Assembly (NCBI RefSeq): GCF_950295315.1
Contig: NC_080168.1
Location: forward strand, 66,101,254 to 66,165,253
DNA length: 64,000 bases
Origin: Erinaceus europaeus
Lineage: Eukaryota > Chordata > Mammalia > Eulipotyphla > Erinaceidae
Reading direction: 5' to 3'
In this document: piece after piece, positions 32,961 to 45,854 of the stretch
How the letters are laid out: every line of letters starts with the position of its first letter
How positions within the stretch are numbered: position 1 is the stretch's first letter
Translations under genes and position numbers: made by a program
Notes under the pieces: generated by a model
Told to the model about the DNA's origin: nothing
What the model saw: only the letters and a program-made list of their open reading frames with translations
The model's database searches: none

Positions 32961-34437
32961 CTAAAAAAAAACCACTTTGGAAATGCTTTAAGAGGTGATC
33001 TTTTCTGGGATTGGGTTTCAATCCGATTTCCTGGAACCACTGTGGTATGAAGTGCTTGCTTCAGTTTATCTGGAGGGGAAGCATGAACTCATGATTACAT
33101 CTGATTCACTTCAGCTTGGAGGTGTGATCGCAGAAGCCAGATTCTCAATAAGCAATCAACAGAGCGGTGTGGGGGTGGGGCGGAAGTGCATGTCTCTCAG
33201 AAGCGCTGGGTTCCTCAGAAGAGCTGGGTTCCCCGCCAGGCCTGACCTCTCCATCACTTGTCTTGGAGCTCAAAAGCAGCTGCAGCCCTGTCTAACTCAT
33301 CAGCGTGGACCCTCCACAGAGGCTTGGCTGCTTGTAAACACCGCATTTCTTCTGAAAGGTCAAGACTTTACCATCCCTGGAAAGATTCCAGAGACGGGGG
33401 GTGGGGGGGTTGGGGGGGTAGGGGTGGTGGTGTTGGTGTTGGTCAGTGTTCTGGAGGTTGGGTGGGACTTGGCGCACTTCCTGTGGAATCCATCATTTCG
33501 CCAACTGCAGTGAAACCTGAGAAATAACTTTCTTTTTCTTTTTTTGTAGGGAGGGGTGTTCTTTTCTTTTAAAGATCAATAGTTTTATCCACAGGCCTCA
33601 AACCCGAGAGGGTGTTTAGTTTTGACAACCGACCCAGGGCTCAGTACTTGGAGGAGACTCTGTTACCGGGAGCAGGTATGGTGCCCTGTCTCGCAGCCTG
33701 GGGCAGGCAGACCATGACAACATGCAGCCAGCTACAGTCTTGCCTTGCGCTTCTCTGCCCAGGTCAGGCTAAAGGCTCTTTCTCTCTCTTCTGAGACAAG
33801 ACAGGGGTCTGTGTCTAGCTGGAAACCTAAGAGCCAGGAGAAGACTGTCCACAGCACAGGGCTGGGTATTGCACCCAGACAGGGAGAAGGCAGAGGAGCA
33901 GCATGCACACTGGCCTCTGGCTCAGCAGGTCACCCAGCAGTGTCCCCGTCCGCCTTCTGGTGGTGTCCAGCCTCTTGGAGCTCTGTCACCATCCCTGTCC
34001 AGTGGGCCTGCAGCTGATAGCACTGGAGGACAGTGAGCCACAAAGAGGGCCCACTGGCCCCAGCCTAGCCCCTGGGCTCTGTCCACAGCAGGAGGAAACT
34101 CCAGCTTTGCCTTGGCAGCCTCACTGCTGACCATGTCCACGGGCCCATCCGCTGCTCTCCAGCCCCTTGCACTGAACAGGGGATTCATAGGCTTCTTGGG
34201 TGACTTCCCTGAAGGCTCTGGTTCTGACCTCCCAGAGGAGCCTGGGGAGGCCCCCAGAGGCCCAGCAAGGGGCCCCTCTCCTCCTTCTACAGCCCCCCCT
34301 CCCCCAAGCCCTTGCATTTCCTGAAGGGGCAGGACCACCGGAGGAGGGGGTGGGCACCACACAGCCAGGCAAGGGTGGGGGTGGCTGTGAAGCTCACTGC
34401 ATAATCCTCCAAGAACCCAGTTAAAACTACCAGGAGT
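32961..34437. other. Unique sequence, no gene recognised; possible 3' UTR
   Basis: SINE-free apart from a G/T-rich simple repeat at 33395-33445. Open frames up to 172 codons exist on both strands, but none has a recognisable domain or splice-site context. If the DENND5B transcript runs to 30437, this is within its 3' UTR. Confidence 0.35.
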
Positions 34438-35399
34438 GGTGGTCCAGGAGGTGGTACAGTGGATAAATCATCAGACTCCCAAGCATGAGGTCCTGAGTTC
34501 AATTCCCGGCAGCACATGTACCAGGGTGATGCCTGGTTCTTTCTCCTCCTATGTTTCTCATTAATAAATAAATAAAATCTTAAAAAAAAAAAAAACTACC
34601 AGGAGTGAAGTGAACGAGAAGTCCGTGTGAGAAGTCCGGGTTTGAGCTGAATGCCCCTCCCTGAGCCCTCTGCCCATCCCCAAGCTCCTGGGCCCAGAGG
34701 GGAAGACGCAGAATCCAGATTCCACCTCCCTCTGGTGTCTGTGGAGATAGCCTCCCACCACAGAGGCCAAAGGAAGGGGCTCCATGGTCCCTGGGTCAGG
34801 CCCCAGTGCCCCATGGGAGCACCCTGGCACTGGGGGAAGGTCCCTGGATGGCAGAGCTGTGCTATGGTGTCTCTTTCCTCTCCTGTCTCTGTTCTCTCTC
34901 TGAAATGCACAGTAACTGGGCTGGGTGAGACAGCTCACCTGAGCAGGTGCTGGTTATGCCTTACACCTGGCTCAGGTCTGAGCCCCTGGTACACCATAAT
35001 AGAGTACTCTGGCATCAGGGGAAGCTCCAGGGCTGTGGTGGCATTTCTCTCTCTCTCTCTCTCTCTCTCCCTCCCTGAAATGGTCAGCTTGAAGTGGCAA
35101 AGTCCCAGCAACAACAAAATAAGTAAGTAAAAACAATAGAGAAGAGGGGGGCTGGGTGGTGGTGTACCTGGTTGGTTAAGTGAATATAGTACGACAGGTG
35201 AGTGTTGTACGGCTTGTGCAAGGACCTGGGTTTGACCTCCCACACACCTGCAGGGGGGGTGTTTCTGGAGCAGCAAAGCAGGGCTGCAGGTGTCTCTGTC
35301 TCTCTCCCTTTCTACCTCCCCCTCGCCTCTCAGTTTCTCTCTCTCTCTATCCAATGAAATAAGAAAAAAAAAGAGAGAGAGACAATAAAGAAACACACG
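34438..35399. repeat. SINEs downstream of the DENND5B stop
   Basis: Type B 34438-34585 (+), unique 34590-34914, type E 34915-35090 (+) with a (CT)n run at 35047-35070, type D 35150-35375 (+). No gene seen. Confidence 0.7.
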
Positions 35400-35786
35400 T
35401 GGTCCCTTGCCCTGACCTGAGGACATGTCGGCTGCTCCAGTTCCTCGCAACATGGCTGGTGTGGCTCCATGGACGGAGAGTCCACGTGCTCTTTCCTGAT
35501 GGGCACCCCATTCCCCCCCACCTGTCCCTCCCCCCAGCTGTTTTAAAGTGCTCGTTTTAAGTCACAGAAAGACCCAATCTAAGAAGAGTCTCTTATTAGA
35601 GTAATATAATCTCTGAAAGAAGATAGCATTATTTACACACTTCTAACACATGAAAATACTCTATTTGGTACTAAATCCCAGGTTCGAATGAACTACAGTA
35701 CAACGTCTGGCCTGGCCTGCCTCCAGGCCTGTGGCTACAGGTGTGTCCACAACGACTGACCGACTGGCTGTGGAGGGAGGGTGTGT
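35400..35786 (-). other. Proximal 3' UTR of DENND5B
   Basis: Non-repetitive sequence directly after the stop codon on the minus strand. AT-rich at 35535-35700. No obvious poly(A) hexamer. Confidence 0.6.
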
Positions 35787-35970
35787 TCACACGTCCAGGC
35801 CCTTGGTGAGCGAGCCCTCCAGCAAGAAGGGGAAGTCCTGGATGGTCTGTAGCACGCGGATCAAAGAGTTGATACTCATACGGTCGCGCAGCAGGGCACC
35901 GTCCTCATACATACGAGCCGTGGCCGGGCACTCGGCCAGCAGCGGGATCCACTGGGGGAGCAGCCGGTCC
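35787..35970 (-). CDS. DENND5B: DENND5B last coding exon (RUN2 C-terminus)
   Basis: 184 bp. The acceptor CTGCAG precedes 35970, and the first base completes an Arg codon begun in the previous exon. It encodes 60 residues, starting Asp-Arg-Leu-Leu-Pro-Gln-Trp and including Met-Tyr-Glu-Asp-Gly-Ala-Leu-Leu and Asn-Ser-Leu-Ile-Arg-Val-Leu-Gln. It ends Gly-Leu-Asp-Val before TGA (35789-35787). This is the helical end of the second RUN domain, which binds small GTPases in this family. Confidence 0.93.
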
Positions 35971-38900
35971 CTGCAGATGACAGACAGCCTAAGCCGGGGG
36001 CTCACGGGGGAGCCGGGCTGGGAGCACAGGCCCTGACAATCCTTGACAATCAGGGGCTCCGTGCCACCACGACCAACCCACCCCTCCTGGAGGCCATCTG
36101 TTCCCTGTTTTGTCTTTTCTTTGACAGGACAGAGAGAGACAATGAGAGGGGAGAGGGAGACAGAGAGACACCTGCAGACCTGCTTCACTACTTGTAAAGC
36201 TTGAGTCCTATAGGTGGGGAGCGGGGGCTTGAACCTGGAACCTTGCTCATGGTGATGTATGTGCTCAACTGCGAGTGTTACCACCTGACTCCAGAGGACA
36301 GGTCTTTAAAATTTATTTTTCTTTTTCTTGCCTGGGGGTAAGAGTGTTTTATAGAAAACTGAGAAACTTTACACATGCACCATCAACTTGATTTACTATA
36401 AAGTATTTTTTAAAACATATTTATTTATTCCCTTTTGTTGCCCTTGTTGTTTTATTGTTGTAGTTCTTATAGTTGTTGTTATTGATGTGTTGTTGTTGGA
36501 TAGGAAAGAGAGAAATGGAGAGAGGAGGGGAAAACGGGGAGAGAAAGACAGACATCCGCAGACCTGCTTCACTGCCTGAGGAGCGACTCCCCTGCAGGTG
36601 GGGAGCTGGGGACTTGAACCAGGATCCTTACTCTGGTCCTTGTGCTTCACGCCATGTACGCTTAACCCATGCGCTACTGCCTGACTCCCTATTTTTTTTT
36701 TAAACATTTTTTCCCTTTATTGGGGGATTAATGTTATTTATTTATTTATTCCCTTTTGTTGCCCTTGTTTTATTGTTGTTGTAATTATTATTGTTTTTGT
36801 TATTGACGTCATCATCATTGGATAGGACATGGATAGAAATGGAGAGGGGGAAGACAGAGAGGGAGAGAGAAAGACAGACACCTGCAGATCTACTTCACTG
36901 CTTGTGAAGCGATTCCCTGCAGATGGGGAGCAGGGGGCTCAAACCGGAATCCTTATGCCGGTCCTTGCACTTCGTGCCACCTGTGCTTAACCCAGTGCAC
37001 TACAATAATTTGTACATGCATTAACATTTCTCAGTTTTCCACATAACAATACAACCCCCACTAGGTCCTCTGTCATCCTTTTCTAGGACCTGTACTCTCC
37101 CCCTACCCATGATTTACTATAAACTATTAATCCTTCAATTAAAATAAAAAATATTTTAAATTTTTGTTATCTTTATTTATTGAATAGAGATAGCCAGAAA
37201 CATAAAGGGTAGGAGGAGATAGAGGAGAGAGAAAGACAGACACCTGCAGGCTTGCTTTGCCACCTGTGAAGCCACCCTCCTGCAGGTGTGTGTGGGGGCT
37301 TGAACCAGGATCCTAGTGCTTCATGCCATGTGAGCTTAACTGGCTATGCTACTGCCCCTCCCCCGCCTTTTTTTTTTCTACTGAAGTACTACTCAGCTCT
37401 GACTGATGGTGGTACTGAGATTGAACTTGAGACCTTTGGAGCCTCAGGCATGAGAGATGAGAGTCTGTGCAAAGTCAGTGTGCTGTCTTCTCAGCCCAGA
37501 TGATGGGTTCTCCTGGCATAGCAGCGTGGCCCTGGAGGTGGCACACTGCATAAAGCTTTGGACTCTCAAGCATGAGTTTCCAAGTTCAATCCCTTGCATT
37601 GCATGTGCCAGAGGATGATATGGTTCTCTCATAAATAAGAACTCAGAGCAGGTCTGGGAGACAGCTCAGTGGACAGGGCACATGCCCTGCTATGTGTGAG
37701 GCCCTGGGTTTGAACCCCAGCACCACATGGGAGCACCAGGGACAGCAAGGAGGTGGTGGGGGAGAGCCCCACGGATGGTGGAGTGGTGCTGCAGTGTTTC
37801 TACCTCTCTCCCATGGGTGTCTCTTCCTCCCTCTAAGAATAAAAACACGGGAGAGTTGGGTAGTCGCGCAGCGTGTTAAGCGCAGGTGGCACAAAGCACA
37901 AGGACCGGTGTAAGGATCCCAGTTTGAGTCTCTGGCTCTCCACCTGCAGGGGCGTCCCTTCACAGGCAGTGAAGCAGGTCTGCAGGTGTCTATCTTTCTC
38001 TCCCCCTCTCTGTCTTCCCCTCCCCTCTCCATTTCTCTCTGTCTTGTCCAACAACAATGACATCAGTAACAACAACAATAATAACTACAACAATAAAACA
38101 ACAAGGGCAACAAAAAGGGAATAAATAAATAAATATTAAAAAAACCTTATATAAAAAAATAAAAACACGGGAGCCAGGCAGTCACACAGCGGGTTAAATG
38201 CATATGGCACAAAGCACAAGGACTGGCGTAAGGATTCTGGTTTGAGCCCCTGGCTCCCCACCTGCAGGGGAGGTCGCCTCACAATTGGTGAAGCAGATTT
38301 GCAGGTGTCTATATTTTTCTCTCCCTTTCTTCCCCTCCTCTCTCAATTTCTCTCTGTCCTATCCAACAACGACAGCAGTAACAACAACAATGAAAATAAA
38401 TAAGGGCAACAAATAAAAGGGGGGAAAAAAGAATAAAAACACATGGGGTCTATAGTTCACAATATTCATATACTTCCCCCATACTTCGGAGCTACTCTCT
38501 TCCCTGATCCAGCTTTCTAGTCCTTTTTCCAACTATGATACCATCTCCCCAGACAATAACCTGGGTCCACCTGCATATCAGAGGTCAAGCTCAGGCAAAA
38601 ACTAGAAAGTCATGGGCCCCTTGGACTATACCTAAAATAGACCTAATAGCTTTTTCCAAAACAGAGACCTCAAATTTTCATCTGCAATATTCTTTAGGTT
38701 CATGATTAGTCAACAATTTGTTCTGCTTTATATCTTAATTCAGTTTCAGCAACCAGGTTCCAGATGATACCCTGATGCCAACCTGAGTTCCCAGGGCAGA
38801 CGACCTCACCAAAGTGAAGCCCCATCTCTCAAGACCCCTGCCCCTCTAGGGAAAGAGTACAATCTTCATGAGCCAGGCCGAGTCTAGGGAGGCAGCTCAG

Positions 38901-40137
38901 TGGTGGAGCACAGGCCTTGCATGTGTGAGTGCTTGAGTGGAAGCCCCAGCACTGCACGTGCCAGAGTGATGCTCTGATCCTCTCTGATGCCTCTCTCCTA
39001 CTGTCAATGAATAAATAAATATATGTTGAAAGAGAGAAAGGAGGAAAGAAAGAAGGAGAGAAAGGGAGAAAGAAAAAAAAAAGAAAGAAAAAACAAAAAA
39101 TCCGGGCAGGGGAGCTAGCTCAGCCTGTCAGAGCACCAACTTGCAGGGCCTGAGATCCCGAGGCCCCAGGTTCAGTCCCTGGGACTTCCATCTGTCAGAG
39201 CTGTGCAAGGTTCTGGCCCTTTCTCTGAATGAATGATTGACTGACTGAATGAATGAATGAATCAATCAGTCAATCCATCTTTAAGAGGCAAACACAAGGC
39301 TGAGGCTGGGCTCCTTGTGCTAAGAATTGTGGGACTCCATTCTGTGAGCCATCTGTCGCTGGTGGATAAGTGTCAGTCCCTGGTGTCCCCTGAGGAAGCC
39401 CTGAGGTCAGTGGTCTGCCACCTGTCACCCATGGCATCTTTCCTTCATGACAGGGATGTCAGATTATGCCATGCTGCTGCCCCCTGGGGGAGAAAATCAA
39501 CACTACACCGGTCGTTGAAGGAGTCTTCAGAACCTCCCTTTTGTATGATGAATGCATTGTTTCCCCTTTTGTATGATGAATGCATTGTACACTTTCAGTG
39601 GGTCACTTTTCTTTTCTATTTTTAAAAAAAATTTTAATATTTATTTATTTATTTTCCCTTATTGTTGCCCTTGTTTTTTCTTTTCTTTTTTTTCTTTCTC
39701 CAGGATTATCGCTGGGGTTCGGTGCCTGCACTACGAATGCACTGCTCCTGGAGGCTATTTTTTTCCCTTTTGTTGCCCTTGTTGTTTATCATCATTGTTG
39801 TTATAATTGTTGTTGTTGTCATTGCTATCATTGTTGTTGGATAGAACAGAGAGAAATAGAGAGAGGAGGGGAAGACAGAGGGGGAGCCGGGGGCTTGCTT
39901 TTTTTTTTTATTGTTGTTGTTATTAATGTTGTTGTTGTTGGATAGGACAGAGAGAAATCGAGAGAGGAGGGGAAGACAGAGAGGGGGAGAGAAAGACACT
40001 TGCAGATCTGCTTCACCATCTGTGAAGCGACTCCGCTGCAGGTGGGGAGCCGGGGGCTCGAACCCAGATCCTTATGCCAGTCCTTGTGCTTCCTGCCATG
40101 TGTGCTTAACCTGCTACGCTACTGCCCAGCCCCCGAG

Positions 40138-40199
<62 letters not shown>

Positions 40200-43100
40200 C
40201 TCCAGGGTTATTGCTGGAGCTCGGTGCTTGCACTACAAATCCACTGCTCCTGGAGGCCATTTTTCCCATTTTGTTGTCCTTGTTGTTTATCATTGTTGTC
40301 ATTATTATTATTGTTATTGCTGTCATTGTTGCTGGATAAGACAGAGAGAAATCGAGAGAGAAACGGAAGACAGAGAGGGAACAGAAAGATAGACATCACT
40401 TGTGAAGCGACCCCCCTGCAGGTGGGGAGCTGGGGACTTGAACCAGGATCCTTATGCCAGTTCTTGCACGTCTCGCCATGTGCACTTAATCCGCTATGCT
40501 TTTGCCTGTCCCCCAAAATAAATATATATTTTTTAAAATTATTTTTTAAAAATATTTATTTATTCTCTTTTGCTGCCCTTGTTTTTTATTGTTGTAGTTA
40601 TTATTGTTACTGTCATTGTTGGATAGGACAGAGAGAAATGGAGAGAGGAGGGGAAGACAGAGAGGGGGAGAGAAAGACAGACACCTGCAGACCTGCTTCA
40701 CCGCCTGTGAAGGGACTCCCCTGCAGGTAGGGAGCCAGGGGCTCAAACTGGGATCCTTCTGCCGGTCTTTGCGCTTCATGCCATGTGTGCTTAACTCACT
40801 GCGCTACCCCCCGCCCTGACTCCTGAAATAAATATTTTTTAGAGTTTAACAACAGATAAATGGATAAAGCTATACTCTATATACACCATGGGATATTACT
40901 CAGCCAGAAGAAATTCGGAGGAGAGTTTCTCTCCCTCTTTTGCCTCCAGAGTTATCTCTGTGGCTCAGTGCTGGCACTATGAGTCCACTTCTCCTGGAGG
41001 CCATTTTTTCCATTTTATTGGATGGGTCAGAGAAAAATTGAGAGGGGAGGGAGCAACAGAGAGGAAAAGAGACGGACACCTGCAGATCTGCCTTGCGACC
41101 CTCCTTCCCTGCAGGTGGGGAGCTGGGGGCTCAAACCCAGATCTTTGCTTGGGTCCTTGCGCTTAGTACTATGTGCCAGTGCTTAACCAGTTGTGCCACC
41201 ACCTGGCCACCAGTTCCCCCTCTCTCCCTCTCTTCTCTTTCCTTCTTGATTTCCTCTGTCTCTACTCAAATAAAATAAAATCTTAAAAAAAGAAAACACA
41301 AAAAATAAAAGTGAATTTCTAAATAAGCCAATAATAGAAGGTTTAAAAACCCTTTTAGGGAGTTGGGCAGTAGCACAGCAGGTTAAGTGTATGTGGCGCA
41401 AAGCACAAGGACTGGCGTAAGGATTCTGGTTCAAGCCACCGGCTCCCCACCTGCAGGGGAGTCGCTTCACAGGCGGTGAAGCAGGTCTGCAGGTGTCTGT
41501 CTTTTTCTACCCCTGTCTTCCCCTCCTCTTTTCATTTCTCTCTGTCCTATCCAACAAAGACAACAACAATAACTACAACAATAAAACAACAAGGGCAACA
41601 AAAGGGAATAAATAAGTAAATATTAAAAAAAAAAAAAACCCTTTTAGCACATGCCCAGCTGTCTGTAGTTACAGGAAAGAAAGGCCCAAGTGAGCATGTG
41701 AGCATGTAAGCCCGCAAAGGGGAGCCCTCACCTCACACCCACCCTGTGGAAAGTGGAGGAGCCCGGCCCCTACCGTGTCCCCAGGCAGATGAGGATCTGG
41801 AACTTTCCATCCTTGCCAATGCTTCGGGGGGCAGAGTTGATGGCCTGGACATAGTGGCAGAAGGTCCTGCTGGAGGATTTCTGGATGAGGACGTCATCGT
41901 CGTTGTCCAGAATCTGGTTGGTGGCTTCGAAATGAGCAACTGCCTTCTCTGGTGGAGGGGGAGAGTGAGAACTGAGTGTCAGCACCTACTGGTGCTTGGG
42001 GGAGGGACCCTGTGTGTACTGGGGAAGCTCAGTCCCAGAGCCCTGCTTCACTCTTGGTGTCTCTGTAGAGTCCAGAGGTTCATGGTGCACAGGCAGACAG
42101 CCTGCTCCCAGGGTCTGCTTTCCACCCTCACTGCATCTCAGAGGGCTGGGCACCTTACTTTCTTCCTGTGTGTGTCTGTGTGCTTAAAATCTATTAATTA
42201 GTGGTCTGGGAGGTGGCGCGGTGATAAAACTTTGGACTCTTAAGCATGAGGTCTCGAGTTTGATCCCAGAAGCACATGTGCCAGAGTGATGTCTGGTTCT
42301 TTCTCTCCTCCTATCTTTCTCATAAATAAATAAAATGTTTTAAAAAATCTATTAATTAAAAGTATTTTTCTTACCTTTATTTATTTGCCTCCAGAGTTAT
42401 TACTGGGGCTCTGTGCTGGCACTGAGTCCACTGCTCCTGGTGCCATTTTTTACATTTTACTGTGCAGGACAGAGAGAAATTGAGAGAGGAGGGGGAGATA
42501 GACAGTAAAGGAGAAAGACACCTGCAGGCCTGTTTTCTGCTTGTGAAACAACCCCCCTGAAGGTGGGGAGTGGGGGTTCGAACCTGGATCCTTGAGCGGC
42601 TCCTTGCACTCTGTACTATGTGCACTTAACTGGGTGTGCCACCACCCAACCCCTTTATCTTTATTTACTTATTGAATAGAAATAGCCAGATACTAAGAGG
42701 AAGGGGCAGAGAGAGACAGACAGAGAGACAGACAACTGCAGTCCTGCTTCACCACTCCTGAAGCTTTCTCCCTGCAGGTCGGAACTGGGAGCTTAATCCC
42801 TTGCACTCAACCAGGTGTGCCACCACCTGTAACCAAGATTTATTTATTTATTAAGAAGGGGAGCAGGAGAGAGAGAGCCAGAGTATCACTCTGGCATATG
42901 TGATGCCAGGGGTTGAATTTGGGACCTCTTGCTTAAGATCCAGACTCCCAGGCAGTCACAGATTTTCTCTCACTCTCTCTCTCTCTCTTGCCTCCAGGGT
43001 TATTGCTGGGGCTCAGTGCCTGCACCATGAATCCACTGCTCCTGGAGGCCATATTTTCCCCCTTTTGTTGCCCGTGTTGTTGTAGCCTTGTTGTGGTTAT

Positions 43101-44651
43101 TACTGTTATTGTTGATGTCGTTCATTGCTGGATAGGACAGAGAGAAATGGAGAGAGGAAGGGAAGACAGAGAGGGGGAGAGAAAGACAGACAGACACCTT
43201 CAGACCTGCTTTACCACCTGTGAAGTGACTCCTCTGTAGGTGGGGAGCCAGGTGCTTGAACCGGGATCCTTACGCCAGCCCTTGTGCTTTGTGCCATGTG
43301 TGCTTAACCCGCTGCGCCCGACCCCTCCCTCTCTCTTTTAAGAAATAAAGTTTATAGAGCCAGGGGGTGGCACACTTGGTTAAGCACACACACTACAGTG
43401 TACAAGGACTCAGGTTCAAGCACCTGGTCCCCACCTGCAGAGGGAAAGCTTCATAAGTGGTAAAGCAGGGCTGCTGGTGTCTGTCTCTCCACCTCAATTT
43501 CTCTCTGTCTCTATCCAATAATAAATAAATAAGCCCCTATTAAAAAATAAAGTTTGTTTTATTTTTTACTTTTTTTTTTGCCTCCAGGGTTATTGTTGGG
43601 GCTCAGTGCCTGCACTATGAATCCACTGCTCATGGAGGCCATTTTTTCCATTTTGTTATCCTTGTTGTTTACCACTGTTGTTGGACAGGACAGAGAGGAA
43701 CCGAGAGAGGAGGGGAAGACAGAAAGGGGGAGAGAAAGATAGACACCTGCAGACCTGCTTCACTGCCTGTGACGTGACTCCCCTGCCTGTGGGGAGCCGG
43801 AGCTTGAACTGGGATCCTTGCACTGGTCCTTGTGCTTTGAACCATGTGTACTTATCCCACTGTGCTACCACCTGGCTCCTTTATTTTATCTTTTTGCAGG
43901 TGGGAACCAGAGGCTTGAACCTGAGTCCTTATCCACTGTAATGTGTGCCTGGCCTCTTCCTTTCTTTTAAGTTTTTTTTTCTTTTCTTTAAAGGTAGTCA
44001 GAGATAGATAGGGAGAGGAAGGGAGAGGCCCCACAGTACCATACCACCATCTGAAGCACTTCCATGTAGTGCTGGGGCTCAAACCCAGGGCCTTGCACAC
44101 CAGGCAAGGCACATGCTCCACCTGCTGAGCTGTCTCCCTGGATTCTCCAAGCTGCAAAGCCTGCAGTCACCACCCTGCTTCCTGTCCCTCTCGATCTCAC
44201 AGGCTGCCTGTCTGTCCTGCTGCTGTGTCCCCCTGGTCCCCTATCCTGGCACAGCCAGTCTGTGACCCCAGGAATTCTTGTCTTTTTTTGCCTCCAGGGT
44301 TATCACTGGGGCTCGGTGGCTGCACCATGAATCCACTGCACCTGGAGGCCATTTTTTCCTTTTTGTTGCCCTTGTTGTTGTGATTGTTATTGTTGTCATT
44401 GTTGTTGGATAGGACAGAGAGAAATTGAGAGAGGAGGGAAAGACAGAGAAGGGGAGAGAAAGACAGACACCTGCAGACCTGCTTCACCACCTGTGAATCG
44501 ACCCCCCTGCAGGTAGGGAGCTGGGGGCTCAAACTGGGATCCTTATGTCAGTCCTTGCACTTGGCACCATGTGTGCTTAATCGGCTGTGCTAAAGCCCGA
44601 CCCCCAGGAATTTATGTCTTTTAAAAAAATATTACACTTACTTTAATGAGG

Positions 44652-44687
<36 letters not shown>

Positions 44688-45823
44688 GAGAGAGGAAAGA
44701 TACAGAGAGAAAGACCAGAGCTCTGCTCAGCCCTGGCTGATGGTGGTCCTGGGGATTGGACCTGGGACTTCAGAGCCTCGGCAGGAAGAGTCTTTTTGCA
44801 GAACCTTGATGCTGTCTCCCCTGCCCTAATTCTTGTCTTTTGACTCCTGATATCTTGATGTACATCTCTTCCTTTTAAAAAATATTTTATTTTTAAATTT
44901 ATTTTGGATAGAGACGAGAGAAATTGAGGGGAAAGGGGAGGTAGAGAGGGTAAAAGAGAGAGAGGGCAGGGGGTGTGTGCTCTACTATGTGAGTCATCTC
45001 CTGGCCCCTGCCTGTTCAGTCTCCCCTCCCCAGCCCACCCCTCCCCATTTCTTTTTCTTTCTCTCTTCCTCTCTCCTTCACTCCCTCCCTTCCTTTTGTC
45101 CCTCATCAGGGTTATCTCTGGGACTGGGTGCTTATATTACAAATCCACCCAGTGGTCATTTTTTCCATTTTCTTGAGGATAGAGGCAGAGAGAAATTGAG
45201 TGGAGGGGGACACAAAGAGACACCTGCAGACCTGCTTTACCACTTGTGAAGCTTCCTCCCCTACAGATGGGAAGTGGGGGCTTGAACATGGGTCCTTACG
45301 CATAGCAACATGTGCGCTCAACTGGGTGTGCCACTGACCTGCCTGCCTCAACTCTTACTTAAAAAGATCCCTGCCAGAGAGTGCAGGTGGCGCAAAGCAT
45401 ATGGACCAGCATAAGGATTCTGGTTCGAGTCCCTAGCTCCCCACCTGCAGGGGGGTCACTTCACAGGCAGTGAAGCAGGTCTGCAGGTGTCTTTCTCTCC
45501 CTCTCTCTGTCTTCCCCTCCTCTCTCCATTTCTCTCTGTCCTATCCAACTATAACAACAACAGCAGCAATGGCAATAATAATAAATACAACAACATGGGC
45601 AACAAAAATGGGGAAAATGGGCTCTAGCATCAGTGGATTTGTAGTACAGACACTAAGCCCCAATGATAACAGCGGAGGCAAAAAAAAAAAAAAATCCCCC
45701 CACCAACCCCTGCTTACTGCCAGGGCTTCACTGGCACTTCTTGTCTTCATGATTCCACTGCTCCTGGTGGCACATTTTTTGTTTTGTTTTTTTCTCAGAT
45801 AGTAGGTGAAAGGCAGAGAGGAA

Positions 45824-45854
<31 letters not shown>

